25,923 nucleotides of DNA from Donghicola sp041224595 (GTDB taxonomy: Bacteria > Pseudomonadota > Alphaproteobacteria > Rhodobacterales > Rhodobacteraceae). The stretch covers positions 1-25,923 of the forward strand of contig NZ_JBGFGN010000073.1 of assembly GCF_041224595.1 (NCBI RefSeq), given 5' to 3'. A program made the position numbers and the translations under genes. Shown in pieces: positions 1 to 7,518 of this stretch. The notes below the pieces were generated by a model. The model ran no database searches. It was not told the DNA's origin and saw only the letters and a program-made list of their open reading frames with translations. Every line of letters starts with the position of its first letter. Position 1 is the first letter of the stretch.

Positions 1-19
1 CCATGTTGGTTTTGGTCAT
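1..19 (-). CDS. Transposase, first six codons only (partial)
   Basis: ATG at 17-19 on the minus strand starts MTKTNM and runs off the left edge. It mirrors the start at 25908 in the other IS copy and has the same GGAG ribosome binding site about six bases upstream. That it is a transposase is inferred from its place just inside an IS end; six residues cannot show a family. Confidence 0.5.
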
Positions 20-141
20 CGGGGTCTCCGTGTGGTTCGTGGTTGAAGCGGTCAAACTCCACCTCGACCATACACCTCGATGGCCACCCGGGATTACACC
101 GTTGGCGGTGCGGAAATTACACCACGTGCTCGGACACTAAC
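1..141 (-). mobile_element. End of an insertion sequence (left copy), running off the window
   Basis: Bases 4-141 are the exact reverse complement of bases 25786-25923, 138 bp without a mismatch. The outer tip reads GTGTCCGAGCAC (on the minus strand, ending about 137-141). Towards the window edge is a ribosome binding site and a start codon, so this is the transposase-proximal end of an IS whose body lies outside. Identity stops at 141, where unique integrase sequence begins. The family is not settled: the multiple short repeats inside the tip recall IS21 ends, the general layout could also be IS256. Only one end is visible, so the target duplication cannot be read. Confidence 0.8.
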
Positions 142-146
142 TGCCG

Positions 147-689
147 ATGGACAAGCTGCGAGAGCTGCAGGCTTTGTGTCGCTCTGCCGATGATGATGCA
201 CGTTGGTTGATTGCACTGGTCTCCGATACGGGTATGCGCCTCGCAGAAGCTGCGGGATTGACGCGTTCCGACATTGTACTGAACGGAGTAGTTCCCCATG
301 CTGTGGTTCAGGAGCACCCTTGGAGGCGTTTGAAGACAGCAAGCAGCGCTCGGAAGGTGCCGTTGGTTGGGGAAGCTCTTTGGGCGGCACAGCGCATTGT
401 TTCTGCAGACTCTGGTTCGAAGTATGCTTTTCCCCGCTACAACAAGACAGGGAAGACCAACGCTAACTCAGCCAGCGCTGCCTTGAATAAGTGGATGAAG
501 TCGCATGTGCCAGAACGTTGCACCATGCACAGCTTTCGCCATTCCATGCGGGACCGTTTGCGGGCTGTCGAGTGCCCCTCGGCTATCGTCGATCAGATTG
601 GAGGATGGCAGACCGAGGGCGTGGGCCAAGGCTATGGCAAGGGCTACCCCATTGAAGTTCTTTGGAAATGGCTGGAGAAGACCGTGTGA
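147..689 (+). pseudogene. Tyrosine recombinase (phage-type integrase), 5' part lost at the IS junction
   Basis: The 180 visible residues are the catalytic domain of a tyrosine site-specific recombinase. Arg31 lies in an 'DTGMRLAEAAGL' box, Lys70 in the beta-hairpin position, His128/Arg131/His132 in 'HSFRH', Trp154 takes the third-box His/Trp place, and Tyr163 in 'GQGYG' is the likely nucleophile, so the active site is complete. What is missing is the N-terminal SAM-like core-binding domain: family members are usually 300-400 aa. The reading frame meets a stop (138-140) inside the IS tip directly upstream, and unique sequence starts at 142, so the IS insertion most likely cut the gene. No ribosome binding site precedes the ATG at 147. 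Base composition is less GC-extreme than the neighbouring imuB, as expected for a gene from a phage or island. It is probably a relic; the partner element is not visible here. Confidence 0.82.
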
Positions 690-846
690 ATGGTCTCCGA
701 CATGGTCTACGGTGGTTCCAACCTGGGTTAAAGTCGAGGCAAAACAATGGCTTGTGGGTTGCAGGTGCCAACGACTGCCGGACGCCAAATGGCGCGGCGA
801 TTTTCTCATATTTGAACTTTCAAATCACCGGCCCCCTTTGCGTGGC

Positions 847-875
847 GGGACAGTTTGGTAAATAGAACATATAGT
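847..875 (+). promoter_or_regulatory. Sigma-70-type promoter for imuB-dnaE2
   Basis: GGGACA at 847-852, a 17-base spacer, then TATAGT at 870-875 (five of six bases of the -10 consensus). Transcription would start about 882, leaving a leader of roughly 18 bases that holds the GGAGG ribosome binding site at 889-893. The -10 hexamer lies inside the LexA box, a standard arrangement for repression. Confidence 0.55.
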
Positions 876-879
876 GAAC
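865..879 (+). promoter_or_regulatory. LexA (SOS) box
   Basis: The sequence GAACATATAGTGAAC is a perfect GAAC-N7-GAAC direct repeat, the known LexA operator of alphaproteobacteria. It sits 21 bases before the imuB start and covers the -10 hexamer TATAGT. This makes imuB-dnaE2 DNA-damage inducible by inference. Confidence 0.85.
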
Positions 880-899
880 ATTCGAGTCGGAGGTTCATT

Positions 900-2381
900 G
901 TGAGTCGCGAGATACTGTCCGTTTGGTTCCTGCGTCTGGCCAGCCAGCGCGCCCTGCGTCGCCGTTCGGTGGCGGGGCCTTTTGCTGTGGTCGGGCGGAA
1001 TCGCGGGTCAGAGCAGGTTACATGTCTGAGCATGGCTGCCTCGCGGGCCGGATTGCAGGCGGGAATGGCCTTGGCCGACGCGCGGGCCATGTGCCCTGAT
1101 TTGACGACCGTGCCCGCCGATCCGCGCGGGGATGCGCGATTCTTGCGGATGCTGGCGCGGTGGGCGGGGCGGTATTGCCCTTGGGTCGGGCTCGAAGGCG
1201 AGGACGGGCTGGTGCTGGATATCACCGGATCGTCGCACCTGATGGGCGGGCCAGAGGCGTTGATGGCTGACCTGCGTCAGCGTCTGATGCGAGCCGGGTT
1301 CACTGTGCGGCTGGGGGTGGCCCCGACGCGAGGGGCGGCGTGGGCGCTGGCCCACTATGACGAGGGGATCGCGCTGGGGGATCAGGTGCGCGCGCGTCTG
1401 TGGCCTTTGCCCGTCGGGGCGTTGCGGCTGGAGGATGACGTGATCGAGGGGCTCGCCCGTCTGGGGGTGCGCAAGGTGGCGGATCTGGCGGCCTTGCCCC
1501 GTGCGACGGTGGGACGCCGGTTCGGGCAGCAGCCTTTGGTCCGGTTGGATCAGGCGCTGGGGGGGCAGCCCGAATCCATCACACCGGTAGCAGAGCGCGA
1601 ACGCCCTGCCGCACGGTTGACCTTGGCCGAGCCCATTGGCCGGACCGATGACGTCATGGAGGGGGTGCGGCATTTGCTGGCGCAGCTCTGTCCGCAGCTC
1701 GAAGAGAGCGGAGAGGGTGCGCGAACCCTGTTGCTGACCCTGCGGCGGGTGGATTTGCGCGATGCCTCGGTCGAGTTGCGACTGGCGCGGCCTATGCGCA
1801 AGCCCGAGGATATTGCGCCCCTGTTCGCCAAGGGCGTGGACGAGATCGACGCGGGCTATGGTATTGACCAGATGCGGCTGGAGGCGACGGTGGCCGAGGC
1901 GTTGCCGCCTGAACAGGTGACGGCGCATTCGGTGCCCGGTGATATTGCGCGGGCGGGGGCCTTGGCCGATCTGATGACGCGGCTCGGTGGGCGCTTGGGG
2001 TTGGAAAACGTCCTGCGCTGGCAACCGGCAGAGAGCCATATTCCAGAGAGGGCGTTCAGCACAGCAGCGGCCGCGTGGTCCGAACCGGCGGCGGTCTGGC
2101 CCGATGTGCCACGGGCGCGGCCTGTGCTGATCTTTGCGCCCGAAGCGGTGGGCTGGTCGGGCGCGCGGGCCGTGCCGCGCCGGTTCCGGTGGCGGCGGAT
2201 GGACCTTCACCTGCTAGAGGCTGAGGGACCAGAGCGGATCGCGCCCGAATGGTGGCTGGACGATCCTGCGTGGCGGTCGGGCCTGCGGGATTATTGGCGC
2301 GTGCAAACCCGCGAGGGCTGGCGGCTGTGGATGTTCCATACGCCCCAAGACCCTGCGTGGTACGTGCAGGGGCTGTTCTGA
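900..2381 (+). CDS. imuB: ImuB, Y-family polymerase-like mutagenesis protein
   Basis: A 493-residue protein of the Y-family (DinB/UmuC-like) fold that belongs to ImuB, the adaptor linking DnaE2 to the replication clamp in SOS mutagenesis. The N-terminal 'SVWFLRLASQRALRRR' replaces the metal-binding aspartate motif of true Y-family polymerases, and 'GLVLDITGSSHLMGG' (about residues 100-115) has lost the usual Asp-Glu pair, so it should be catalytically inactive, as is typical for ImuB. The C-terminal tail ends in the family-typical 'WRLWMFHTPQDPAWYVQGLF'. The GTG at 900 is chosen because GGAGG lies six bases upstream and the family N-terminus starts there; the longer frame from TTG 855 would read through the promoter. 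It lies six bases before dnaE2. Usually imuA precedes it; here no imuA is present and the LexA-controlled promoter acts directly on imuB. Confidence 0.92.
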   Translation: MSREILSVWFLRLASQRALRRRSVAGPFAVVGRNRGSEQVTCLSMAASRAGLQAGMALADARAMCPDLTTVPADPRGDARFLRMLARWAGRYCPWVGLEGEDGLVLDITGSSHLMGGPEALMADLRQRLMRAGFTVRLGVAPTRGAAWALAHYDEGIALGDQVRARLWPLPVGALRLEDDVIEGLARLGVRKVADLAALPRATVGRRFGQQPLVRLDQALGGQPESITPVAERERPAARLTLAEPIGRTDDVMEGVRHLLAQLCPQLEESGEGARTLLLTLRRVDLRDASVELRLARPMRKPEDIAPLFAKGVDEIDAGYGIDQMRLEATVAEALPPEQVTAHSVPGDIARAGALADLMTRLGGRLGLENVLRWQPAESHIPERAFSTAAAAWSEPAAVWPDVPRARPVLIFAPEAVGWSGARAVPRRFRWRRMDLHLLEAEGPERIAPEWWLDDPAWRSGLRDYWRVQTREGWRLWMFHTPQDPAWYVQGLF

Positions 2382-2387
2382 TTTGCC

Positions 2388-5300
2388 ATGACCTACGCCG
2401 AGCTTGCTGTCACAACGAACTTTACCTTTCTGCGCGGGGCCTCGCACCCCGAGGAAATGGTCAGCCGTGCCGCCGAACTGGGGCTGGAGGCTGTGGCCAT
2501 CACCGACCGCAATTCGCTGGCTGGTGTGGTGCGGGCGTGGTCTGCCTTGCGGGAACTCAAACGCACGGCCGAAGAAGAGGGCGCGACTGTGGTCATCCGG
2601 TCTTCGGTCGGGGTGGATCCGTCGAGCCGTCAGCAGTGGCAAAGGCCCGAGACGGTGTCCGCGCAAGTCCTGCATCTGCCGCGCCTGATCGTGGGATCGC
2701 GGATCGTCTTGCGCGATTGCGAGGCGCATATTCTGGCCTATCCGATGAACCGCGACGGCTATGCACGGCTGTCGCGGCTGCTGACCTTGGGCAAGCGGCG
2801 CGCGGACAAGGGGGGCTGTGATCTGGGCTTTGCCGATCTGCTAGAGAATTGCGCCGATCTGGTGATGGTCGCCCTGCCCATGACTGCCCCCGAAGATGCG
2901 CGAATGCTGGGGCAGTTGACGCAGTTGGCGCGGGCGGCACCAGGGCAGCTCTATTTCGGGGCGGCGCCGCGGTATGACGGGACGGATGCGGCCCACTTGG
3001 CGGGATGTGCGCGGGCGGCGCAGGCGTGTTCGGCCCCGATGGTTGCGCTGAATGATGTGCTGATGCACCACGCCAGCCGCCGCCAGATGGCCGATGTGCT
3101 GACCTGCCTGCGCGAGGGGCTGGTGATCGACCGGATCGGCCAGCACGCGCTGCTGAACGCGGAGCGCAGACTGAAAAGCCCCGAGGATATGGCCCGCATC
3201 TTTGCCGCCTATCCCGCTGCCTTGCGCCGCACGACAGAGGTTGCGGGCCGCTGCGCCTTTGACCTGTCAGAGCTGTCCTATGAATACCCCGACGAAATCG
3301 CGGACGGCGAAACGCCTCAGGCGCGGCTTGCGCGGTTGGTCGAGCAGGGCTTGCGGCGGCGCTACCCCGCGGGGATCGCCGAACGCACCCGCATGATGGT
3401 CACCAAAGAGCTGCAACTGGTCGAAAAGCTGGGCTTTGCGGCCTATTTCCTGACCGTTCATGACATCGTGGAATTTGCCCGCAGTCAGGGCATCCTGTGT
3501 CAGGGGCGCGGGTCGGCGGCGAACTCGATCCTCTGTTACGCGCTCGGCGTGACCGAAGTGGGGCCAGAGGTGATCACCATGGTGTTCGAGCGGTTTGTCA
3601 GCGAACAGCGGGGCGAGCCGCCGGATATCGACGTGGATTTCGAGCACGAGCGCCGCGAAGAAGTGATCCAGCACATCTACGAGAAATACGGACGGCACCG
3701 CGCGGGCCTGTGCGCCACGGTGATCCATTTCCGCAGCCGCGCCGCCATCCGCGAGGTCGGCAAGGTCATGGGCCTGAGCGAGGATCTGATCGGCGCGCTG
3801 GCGGGGCAGGCCAGCGGGTGGTCCCGCAGTGGTTTGGACCCCGAGCGCGTGCGCGAATTGGGGCTGGACCCAAATGACCGGCGGCTGGCCCTGACCCTGC
3901 GTCTGATCGGCGAGATCACAGGCTTCCCGCGCCACCTCTCGCAGCATGTGGGGGGCTTTATCATCACGCGGGGGCGGCTGGATGAGCTATGCCCGATTGA
4001 AAACGCTGCGATGGAGGGGCGCACGGTCATTGAATGGGACAAGGACGACATTGATGCCTTGGGAATTCTCAAGGTTGATGTGCTGAGCCTTGGGATGCTG
4101 ACGTGCATCCGCAAAAGCTTTGACCTGATCGCGGGGCAGGGCGGACCACGCTACACGCTAGAGAACCTGCCGCGAGAGGATGCGCGGACCTATGACATGC
4201 TGTGTGCCGCAGATGCGATCGGGGTGTTTCAGGTGGAAAGCCGCGCGCAGCTGAACTTCTTGCCGCGAATGCAGCCGCGCCAGTTCTATGATCTGGTGAT
4301 CGAGGTCGCCATTGTCCGCCCTGGTCCCATTCAAGGCGGCATGGTGCATCCCTATATCCGGCGGCGTCAGGGACAAGAGCCTGTGATGCTACCCTCCGAA
4401 GACCTGCGCAATGTCTTGGGTAAAACGCTGGGGGTGCCGCTGTTCCAAGAGCAGGCCATGCAGATCGCCATCGTCGCGGCGGGCTTCAGTCCGGGCGAGG
4501 CGGACCGTCTGCGGCGCAGTCTGGCGACCTTTAAGCGGATGGGGACGATCAGCACGTTCCGCGACCGGTTTGTGGGCGGGATGCTGTCGCGGGGGTATAC
4601 GCCTGATTTCGCAGAGCGGTGTTTCAGCCAGATCGAGGGCTTCGGAGAATATGGTTTCCCCGAGAGCCACGCCGCCAGTTTCGCGCTGCTGGTCTATGCG
4701 TCCGCCTGGCTGAAACGGCACCATCCGGCAGCGTTCGGCTGTGCGCTGCTGAATTCGCAGCCCATGGGGTTTTATGCCCCCGCGCAGATCGTGCGGGATA
4801 TGCGGGACCACGGGATCGAAATCCGTCCCGTCTGCGTGAACATGAGCGACTGGGACAACACGCTGGAACGCAGGCCCGATGGGCAATTGGCGGTGCGACT
4901 AGGGTTCCGGCAGGTCAAAGGTCTGCGTCAAGAGGATGCCCAATGGATCAGCGCGGCGCGCGGCAACGGCTATGCCAGCGTCGAGAGCTTGTGGCGCCGT
5001 GCTGGCGTGCCCCCCGTCGCGCTGGAAAAGCTGGCGCAGGCCGATGCCTTTGCCGATCTGCGGCTGCGGCGGCGGGATGCCCTGTGGCAGGTCAAGGCCC
5101 TGCGGGCCCCCAAACCCTTGCCTCTGTTCAGTGACCTCAGCCAAGAAGAGGGGATCATCGAGCCGGACGTGAACCTGCCCGCCATGACCTTGGGTGAAGA
5201 GGTCGTGGACGACTATCTGTCCTTGCGCTTGTCCCTGCGCGCGCACCCGATGGAACTGCTGCGGCCCCATATTCCGAACCTGTTGGCCCACGAGCGGCTG

Positions 5301-5687
5301 ACCACGGCGCCCTTGGGGCGGACGTCGGTCTGCGGGCTGGTGATCACGCGTCAGCGGCCCGGCACGGCCAGCGGAGTGATCTTTCTGACGCTGGAAGACG
5401 AGACCGGCACCAGCAACGTGGTCGTCTGGCCCAAGGTCTACGAACAGTTCCGCCGTGCTGTCATTGGCGGGCGTCTGGTGCGGATCAACGGCTATATCCA
5501 GCGCGAGGGGCAGGTGGTTCACGTCATCGCCCAAGAGGTCGAGGATCTGTCGTGGATGCTGTCGCGCCTGTCTGATCCCGAAGGTCCGCAAAAGCCCGAA
5601 ACATGGCAATCCGGCCCGCCAGCCCCCCGTGCACGGCATCCGAGAGAACAAGCAAAGCGGCTCTTTCCCAGTCGGGATTTCCACTAG
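2388..5687 (+). CDS. dnaE2: DnaE2, error-prone DNA polymerase III alpha subunit
   Basis: A 1099-residue C-family DNA polymerase of the DnaE2 (ImuC) type, the catalytic part of the SOS mutasome. An N-terminal PHP domain begins with 'TNFTFLRGASHPEEMV' and 'AITDRNSLAG' (about residues 10-55). The palm carries PDIDVDF at 412-418, with Asp413 and Asp415 matching the two metal-binding aspartates of E. coli alpha, and 'KVDVLSLGML' carries the third. 'FPRHLSQHVGGFIIT' and 'GVFQVESRAQ' are further family blocks, and an OB-fold around residues 980-1040 ('GLVITRQRPGTASGVIFLTLEDE') ends the protein. The C-terminal tau/clamp region of replicative DnaE is shortened, which fits the 1050-1100 aa DnaE2 class. 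The ATG lies six bases after the imuB stop, so translation is probably coupled and expression is LexA-controlled. No lexA or imuA is in the window. Confidence 0.95.
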   Translation: MTYAELAVTTNFTFLRGASHPEEMVSRAAELGLEAVAITDRNSLAGVVRAWSALRELKRTAEEEGATVVIRSSVGVDPSSRQQWQRPETVSAQVLHLPRLIVGSRIVLRDCEAHILAYPMNRDGYARLSRLLTLGKRRADKGGCDLGFADLLENCADLVMVALPMTAPEDARMLGQLTQLARAAPGQLYFGAAPRYDGTDAAHLAGCARAAQACSAPMVALNDVLMHHASRRQMADVLTCLREGLVIDRIGQHALLNAERRLKSPEDMARIFAAYPAALRRTTEVAGRCAFDLSELSYEYPDEIADGETPQARLARLVEQGLRRRYPAGIAERTRMMVTKELQLVEKLGFAAYFLTVHDIVEFARSQGILCQGRGSAANSILCYALGVTEVGPEVITMVFERFVSEQRGEPPDIDVDFEHERREEVIQHIYEKYGRHRAGLCATVIHFRSRAAIREVGKVMGLSEDLIGALAGQASGWSRSGLDPERVRELGLDPNDRRLALTLRLIGEITGFPRHLSQHVGGFIITRGRLDELCPIENAAMEGRTVIEWDKDDIDALGILKVDVLSLGMLTCIRKSFDLIAGQGGPRYTLENLPREDARTYDMLCAADAIGVFQVESRAQLNFLPRMQPRQFYDLVIEVAIVRPGPIQGGMVHPYIRRRQGQEPVMLPSEDLRNVLGKTLGVPLFQEQAMQIAIVAAGFSPGEADRLRRSLATFKRMGTISTFRDRFVGGMLSRGYTPDFAERCFSQIEGFGEYGFPESHAASFALLVYASAWLKRHHPAAFGCALLNSQPMGFYAPAQIVRDMRDHGIEIRPVCVNMSDWDNTLERRPDGQLAVRLGFRQVKGLRQEDAQWISAARGNGYASVESLWRRAGVPPVALEKLAQADAFADLRLRRRDALWQVKALRAPKPLPLFSDLSQEEGIIEPDVNLPAMTLGEEVVDDYLSLRLSLRAHPMELLRPHIPNLLAHERLTTAPLGRTSVCGLVITRQRPGTASGVIFLTLEDETGTSNVVVWPKVYEQFRRAVIGGRLVRINGYIQREGQVVHVIAQEVEDLSWMLSRLSDPEGPQKPETWQSGPPAPRARHPREQAKRLFPSRDFH

Positions 5688-5691
5688 GGAT

Positions 5692-5730
5692 TGTCACAAA
5701 AGCGTCACGAACGCTGTAACGAAGGTTCAC
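5692..5730 (+). promoter_or_regulatory. Candidate Pho box (11-bp phased repeats) before the PhoX-like gene
   Basis: GTCAC occurs at 5693-5697 and 5704-5708, exactly 11 bases apart with an A-rich gap, and TTCAC at 5726-5730 keeps the same phase (33 bases from the first); the third unit at 5715 is poor (TGTAA). PhoB operators are 7-bp units repeated every 11 bp. The site lies 75 bases before the start codon of a PhoX-family gene. No well-placed -10 follows at the usual distance, so this remains a candidate. Confidence 0.35.
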
Positions 5731-5804
5731 ATCCCGGTGATAGCCAAAAGCATAGAGCTTTGCCCATACGGTGCAGGGCCTGTGCTATATTTTTGGAGCG
5801 ACCT

Positions 5805-7361
5805 ATGAAAAAGACGATTGCAGTCCTTCTGGCAGCCACCGCGATGACCTCTGCAGCCTATGCAGAGAGCCTGACCCGCGTTGCGACCGTCCCGCTTGAT
5901 GGTGAAATCACCGGCCTGTTCGAACAGGGCAGCGACCTGTTCTTCAACGTCCAGCACCCCTCGGACGAACTGAACAGCACCTTTGCCAAAGCTACCGTCG
6001 GCGTTGTGTCGAACGTAAACTGGGACGCTGCTGAGTCGGCTGTACCGACCGACATGGAAGGCAAGTCGTCGGTTGTGACCTCGTTGGGTGACTACCAGAT
6101 CCTGATGCAGGAAGGTGACAAGAACGTCGCCGGCATCATCAAATCGATCGCGGGCGAAGAGCTGCTGATCTCGAACGACCCCGACTTCAACGGCTATGTG
6201 CCGACTTCGGACAACGAAGGCTTCTTGTTCACCAACTGGGAAAACCGTCCCGGTGGCATGTCGCGCGCCGCGCTGACCCGTGACGCAGATGGCCAGTGGA
6301 CCGTTGGCGACATCGAAATGGTCGACTTCTCCAAAGTGGGCGGCACATGGGTCAACTGCTTTGGCACCGTATCGCCTTGGGGCACGCCGCTGACCTCAGA
6401 AGAGCTGTACTTTGACGAGACTGCCGAGTGGAACAACCCCGAGTACAAGTACCACGAAGACAACCAGATGCTGGCGACGTATCTGGGCGAATACCCGAAC
6501 CCCTATAACTACGGTTTCATCGTCGAGATCACCGATCCCGCAGGCGAAGCGACCCCCGTTAAGCGCATGGCGCTGGGCCGCATGAGCCACGAAAACTCGG
6601 TCGTCATGCCCGACCAGAAAACCGCCTACACCACATCGGACGGCACCGGTCAGGCGTTCTTCAAGTTCGTTGCGGACACTGCGGGCGATCTGTCCTCGGG
6701 CACGCTTTACGCGGCCAAGCTGACTCAGGAAGCGGACGCAGGCGCAGACGCGGCCACCACTTCGTTCGGCATGGAGTGGATCGAACTGGGCCACGCCTCT
6801 GAAGACGAGATCGCAGGCTGGGTTGCTGAATACGACGGCATCAAGCCCGAAGACTTTGTCGCTGGCGAAACCAACTACATCTCGGACGAAGACGTTGCGG
6901 CATGGGCCAACGGCGAAGCTGCAGATGCTCGCGTTGCATTCCTAGAATCGAACAAAGCTGCCGCTGCCATCGGCGCGACCGCAGAATTCCGCAAAATGGA
7001 AGGCGTGAACATCAACCTCGACGCAGCGGCTGACGGTTCGGTTCCCTACATGTACGTTGCAATGTCTGAAGTTTCGAAAACCATGTCGGATGGCGAAGGC
7101 CACATCGACGTTGCCGAAAACAAGTGCGGCGTCGTTTACGAGATGGAACTGGACGCAAACTTCAACGTCTCCAAGATGGTGCCCGTCGTTGCAGGCCACG
7201 GCTACAACGGTGACGCAGAAATCAACCAGTGCCCCGTCGACTCGATCTCGAACCCTGACAACCTGCTGGTTCGTGCCAACGGCTCGGTCATCATCGGCGA
7301 AGACACCGGCAAACACGAGAACAACGCTCTGTGGATCTGGACCAAAGGTCAGCAGTCGTAA
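5805..7361 (+). CDS. PhoX-family (DUF839) secreted protein, putative alkaline phosphatase
   Basis: A 518-residue exported protein with a Sec-type signal peptide ('MKKTIAVLLAATAMTSAAYA', cleavage expected after residue 20). It matches the PhoX/DUF839 family: 'GGTWVNCFGTVSPWGTPLTSEEL' keeps the Cys and the PWGT-LTSEE block, in PhoX part of the iron-binding active site; 'GRMSHENSVV', 'TSDGTGQAFFKFV' and the C-terminal 'NPDNLL..IGEDTGKHENNALWIW' are further blocks. Characterised PhoX enzymes are Fe/Ca-dependent phosphomonoesterases, usually longer and exported by the Tat path; this one is shorter with a Sec signal, so the activity is inferred only. The ATG at 5805 is chosen for GGAG at 5795-5798 and the signal peptide. 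Codon choice is strongly biased to C-ending codons, like the following imelysin gene, suggesting high expression. It is a single unit: a terminator follows. Confidence 0.85.
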   Translation: MKKTIAVLLAATAMTSAAYAESLTRVATVPLDGEITGLFEQGSDLFFNVQHPSDELNSTFAKATVGVVSNVNWDAAESAVPTDMEGKSSVVTSLGDYQILMQEGDKNVAGIIKSIAGEELLISNDPDFNGYVPTSDNEGFLFTNWENRPGGMSRAALTRDADGQWTVGDIEMVDFSKVGGTWVNCFGTVSPWGTPLTSEELYFDETAEWNNPEYKYHEDNQMLATYLGEYPNPYNYGFIVEITDPAGEATPVKRMALGRMSHENSVVMPDQKTAYTTSDGTGQAFFKFVADTAGDLSSGTLYAAKLTQEADAGADAATTSFGMEWIELGHASEDEIAGWVAEYDGIKPEDFVAGETNYISDEDVAAWANGEAADARVAFLESNKAAAAIGATAEFRKMEGVNINLDAAADGSVPYMYVAMSEVSKTMSDGEGHIDVAENKCGVVYEMELDANFNVSKMVPVVAGHGYNGDAEINQCPVDSISNPDNLLVRANGSVIIGEDTGKHENNALWIWTKGQQS

Positions 7362-7390
7362 TCGACGCGGACTAGGCGAATTTGCTGAAG

Positions 7391-7423
7391 GGGAGGGCAC
7401 TCTGTGTCCTCCCTTTTCTTTTT
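7391..7423 (+). terminator. Rho-independent terminator after the PhoX-like gene
   Basis: Stem GGGAGGGCAC (7391-7400), loop TCT, GTGTCCTCCC (7404-7413) with one G-U pair, followed by TTTTCTTTTT. Confidence 0.85.
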
Positions 7424-7443
7424 CCGACCAAATAAGTCGGAAA
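7421..7443. promoter_or_regulatory. Perfect 8-bp inverted repeat, candidate operator before imelysin 1
   Basis: TTTCCGAC (7421-7428) and GTCGGAAA (7436-7443) are exact inverted repeats around CAAATAA. The site overlaps the T-run of the preceding terminator and lies 75 bases before the imelysin start, in the only place a promoter for this gene can be. It could bind a dimeric regulator or be a second hairpin. I do not recognise it as a Fur, Irr or RirA consensus. Confidence 0.4.
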
Positions 7444-7518
7444 CTCTTTACCTGACTTCTTTGATCGGGTACCCACAGCGCAACGAACCGCGATTTGAAC
7501 TTTTACAAGGGATTCGAC

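Noticed and set aside
690..846. tRNA or att site beside the integrase relic
   Set aside because: No cloverleaf or tRNA 3' end could be recognised in this stretch.
855..899. Longer imuB start at TTG 855
   Set aside because: It would translate through the promoter and LexA box; GTG 900 has a good ribosome binding site and the family N-terminus.
1008..2210. 400-codon open frame on the minus strand
   Set aside because: Antisense shadow of imuB, rich in Arg/Pro/His/Gln as expected from GC-skewed codons.
2364..2381. ImuB tail QGLF as clamp-binding motif
   Set aside because: One residue shorter than the QLxLF pentapeptide and part of the normal family tail; not enough to claim.
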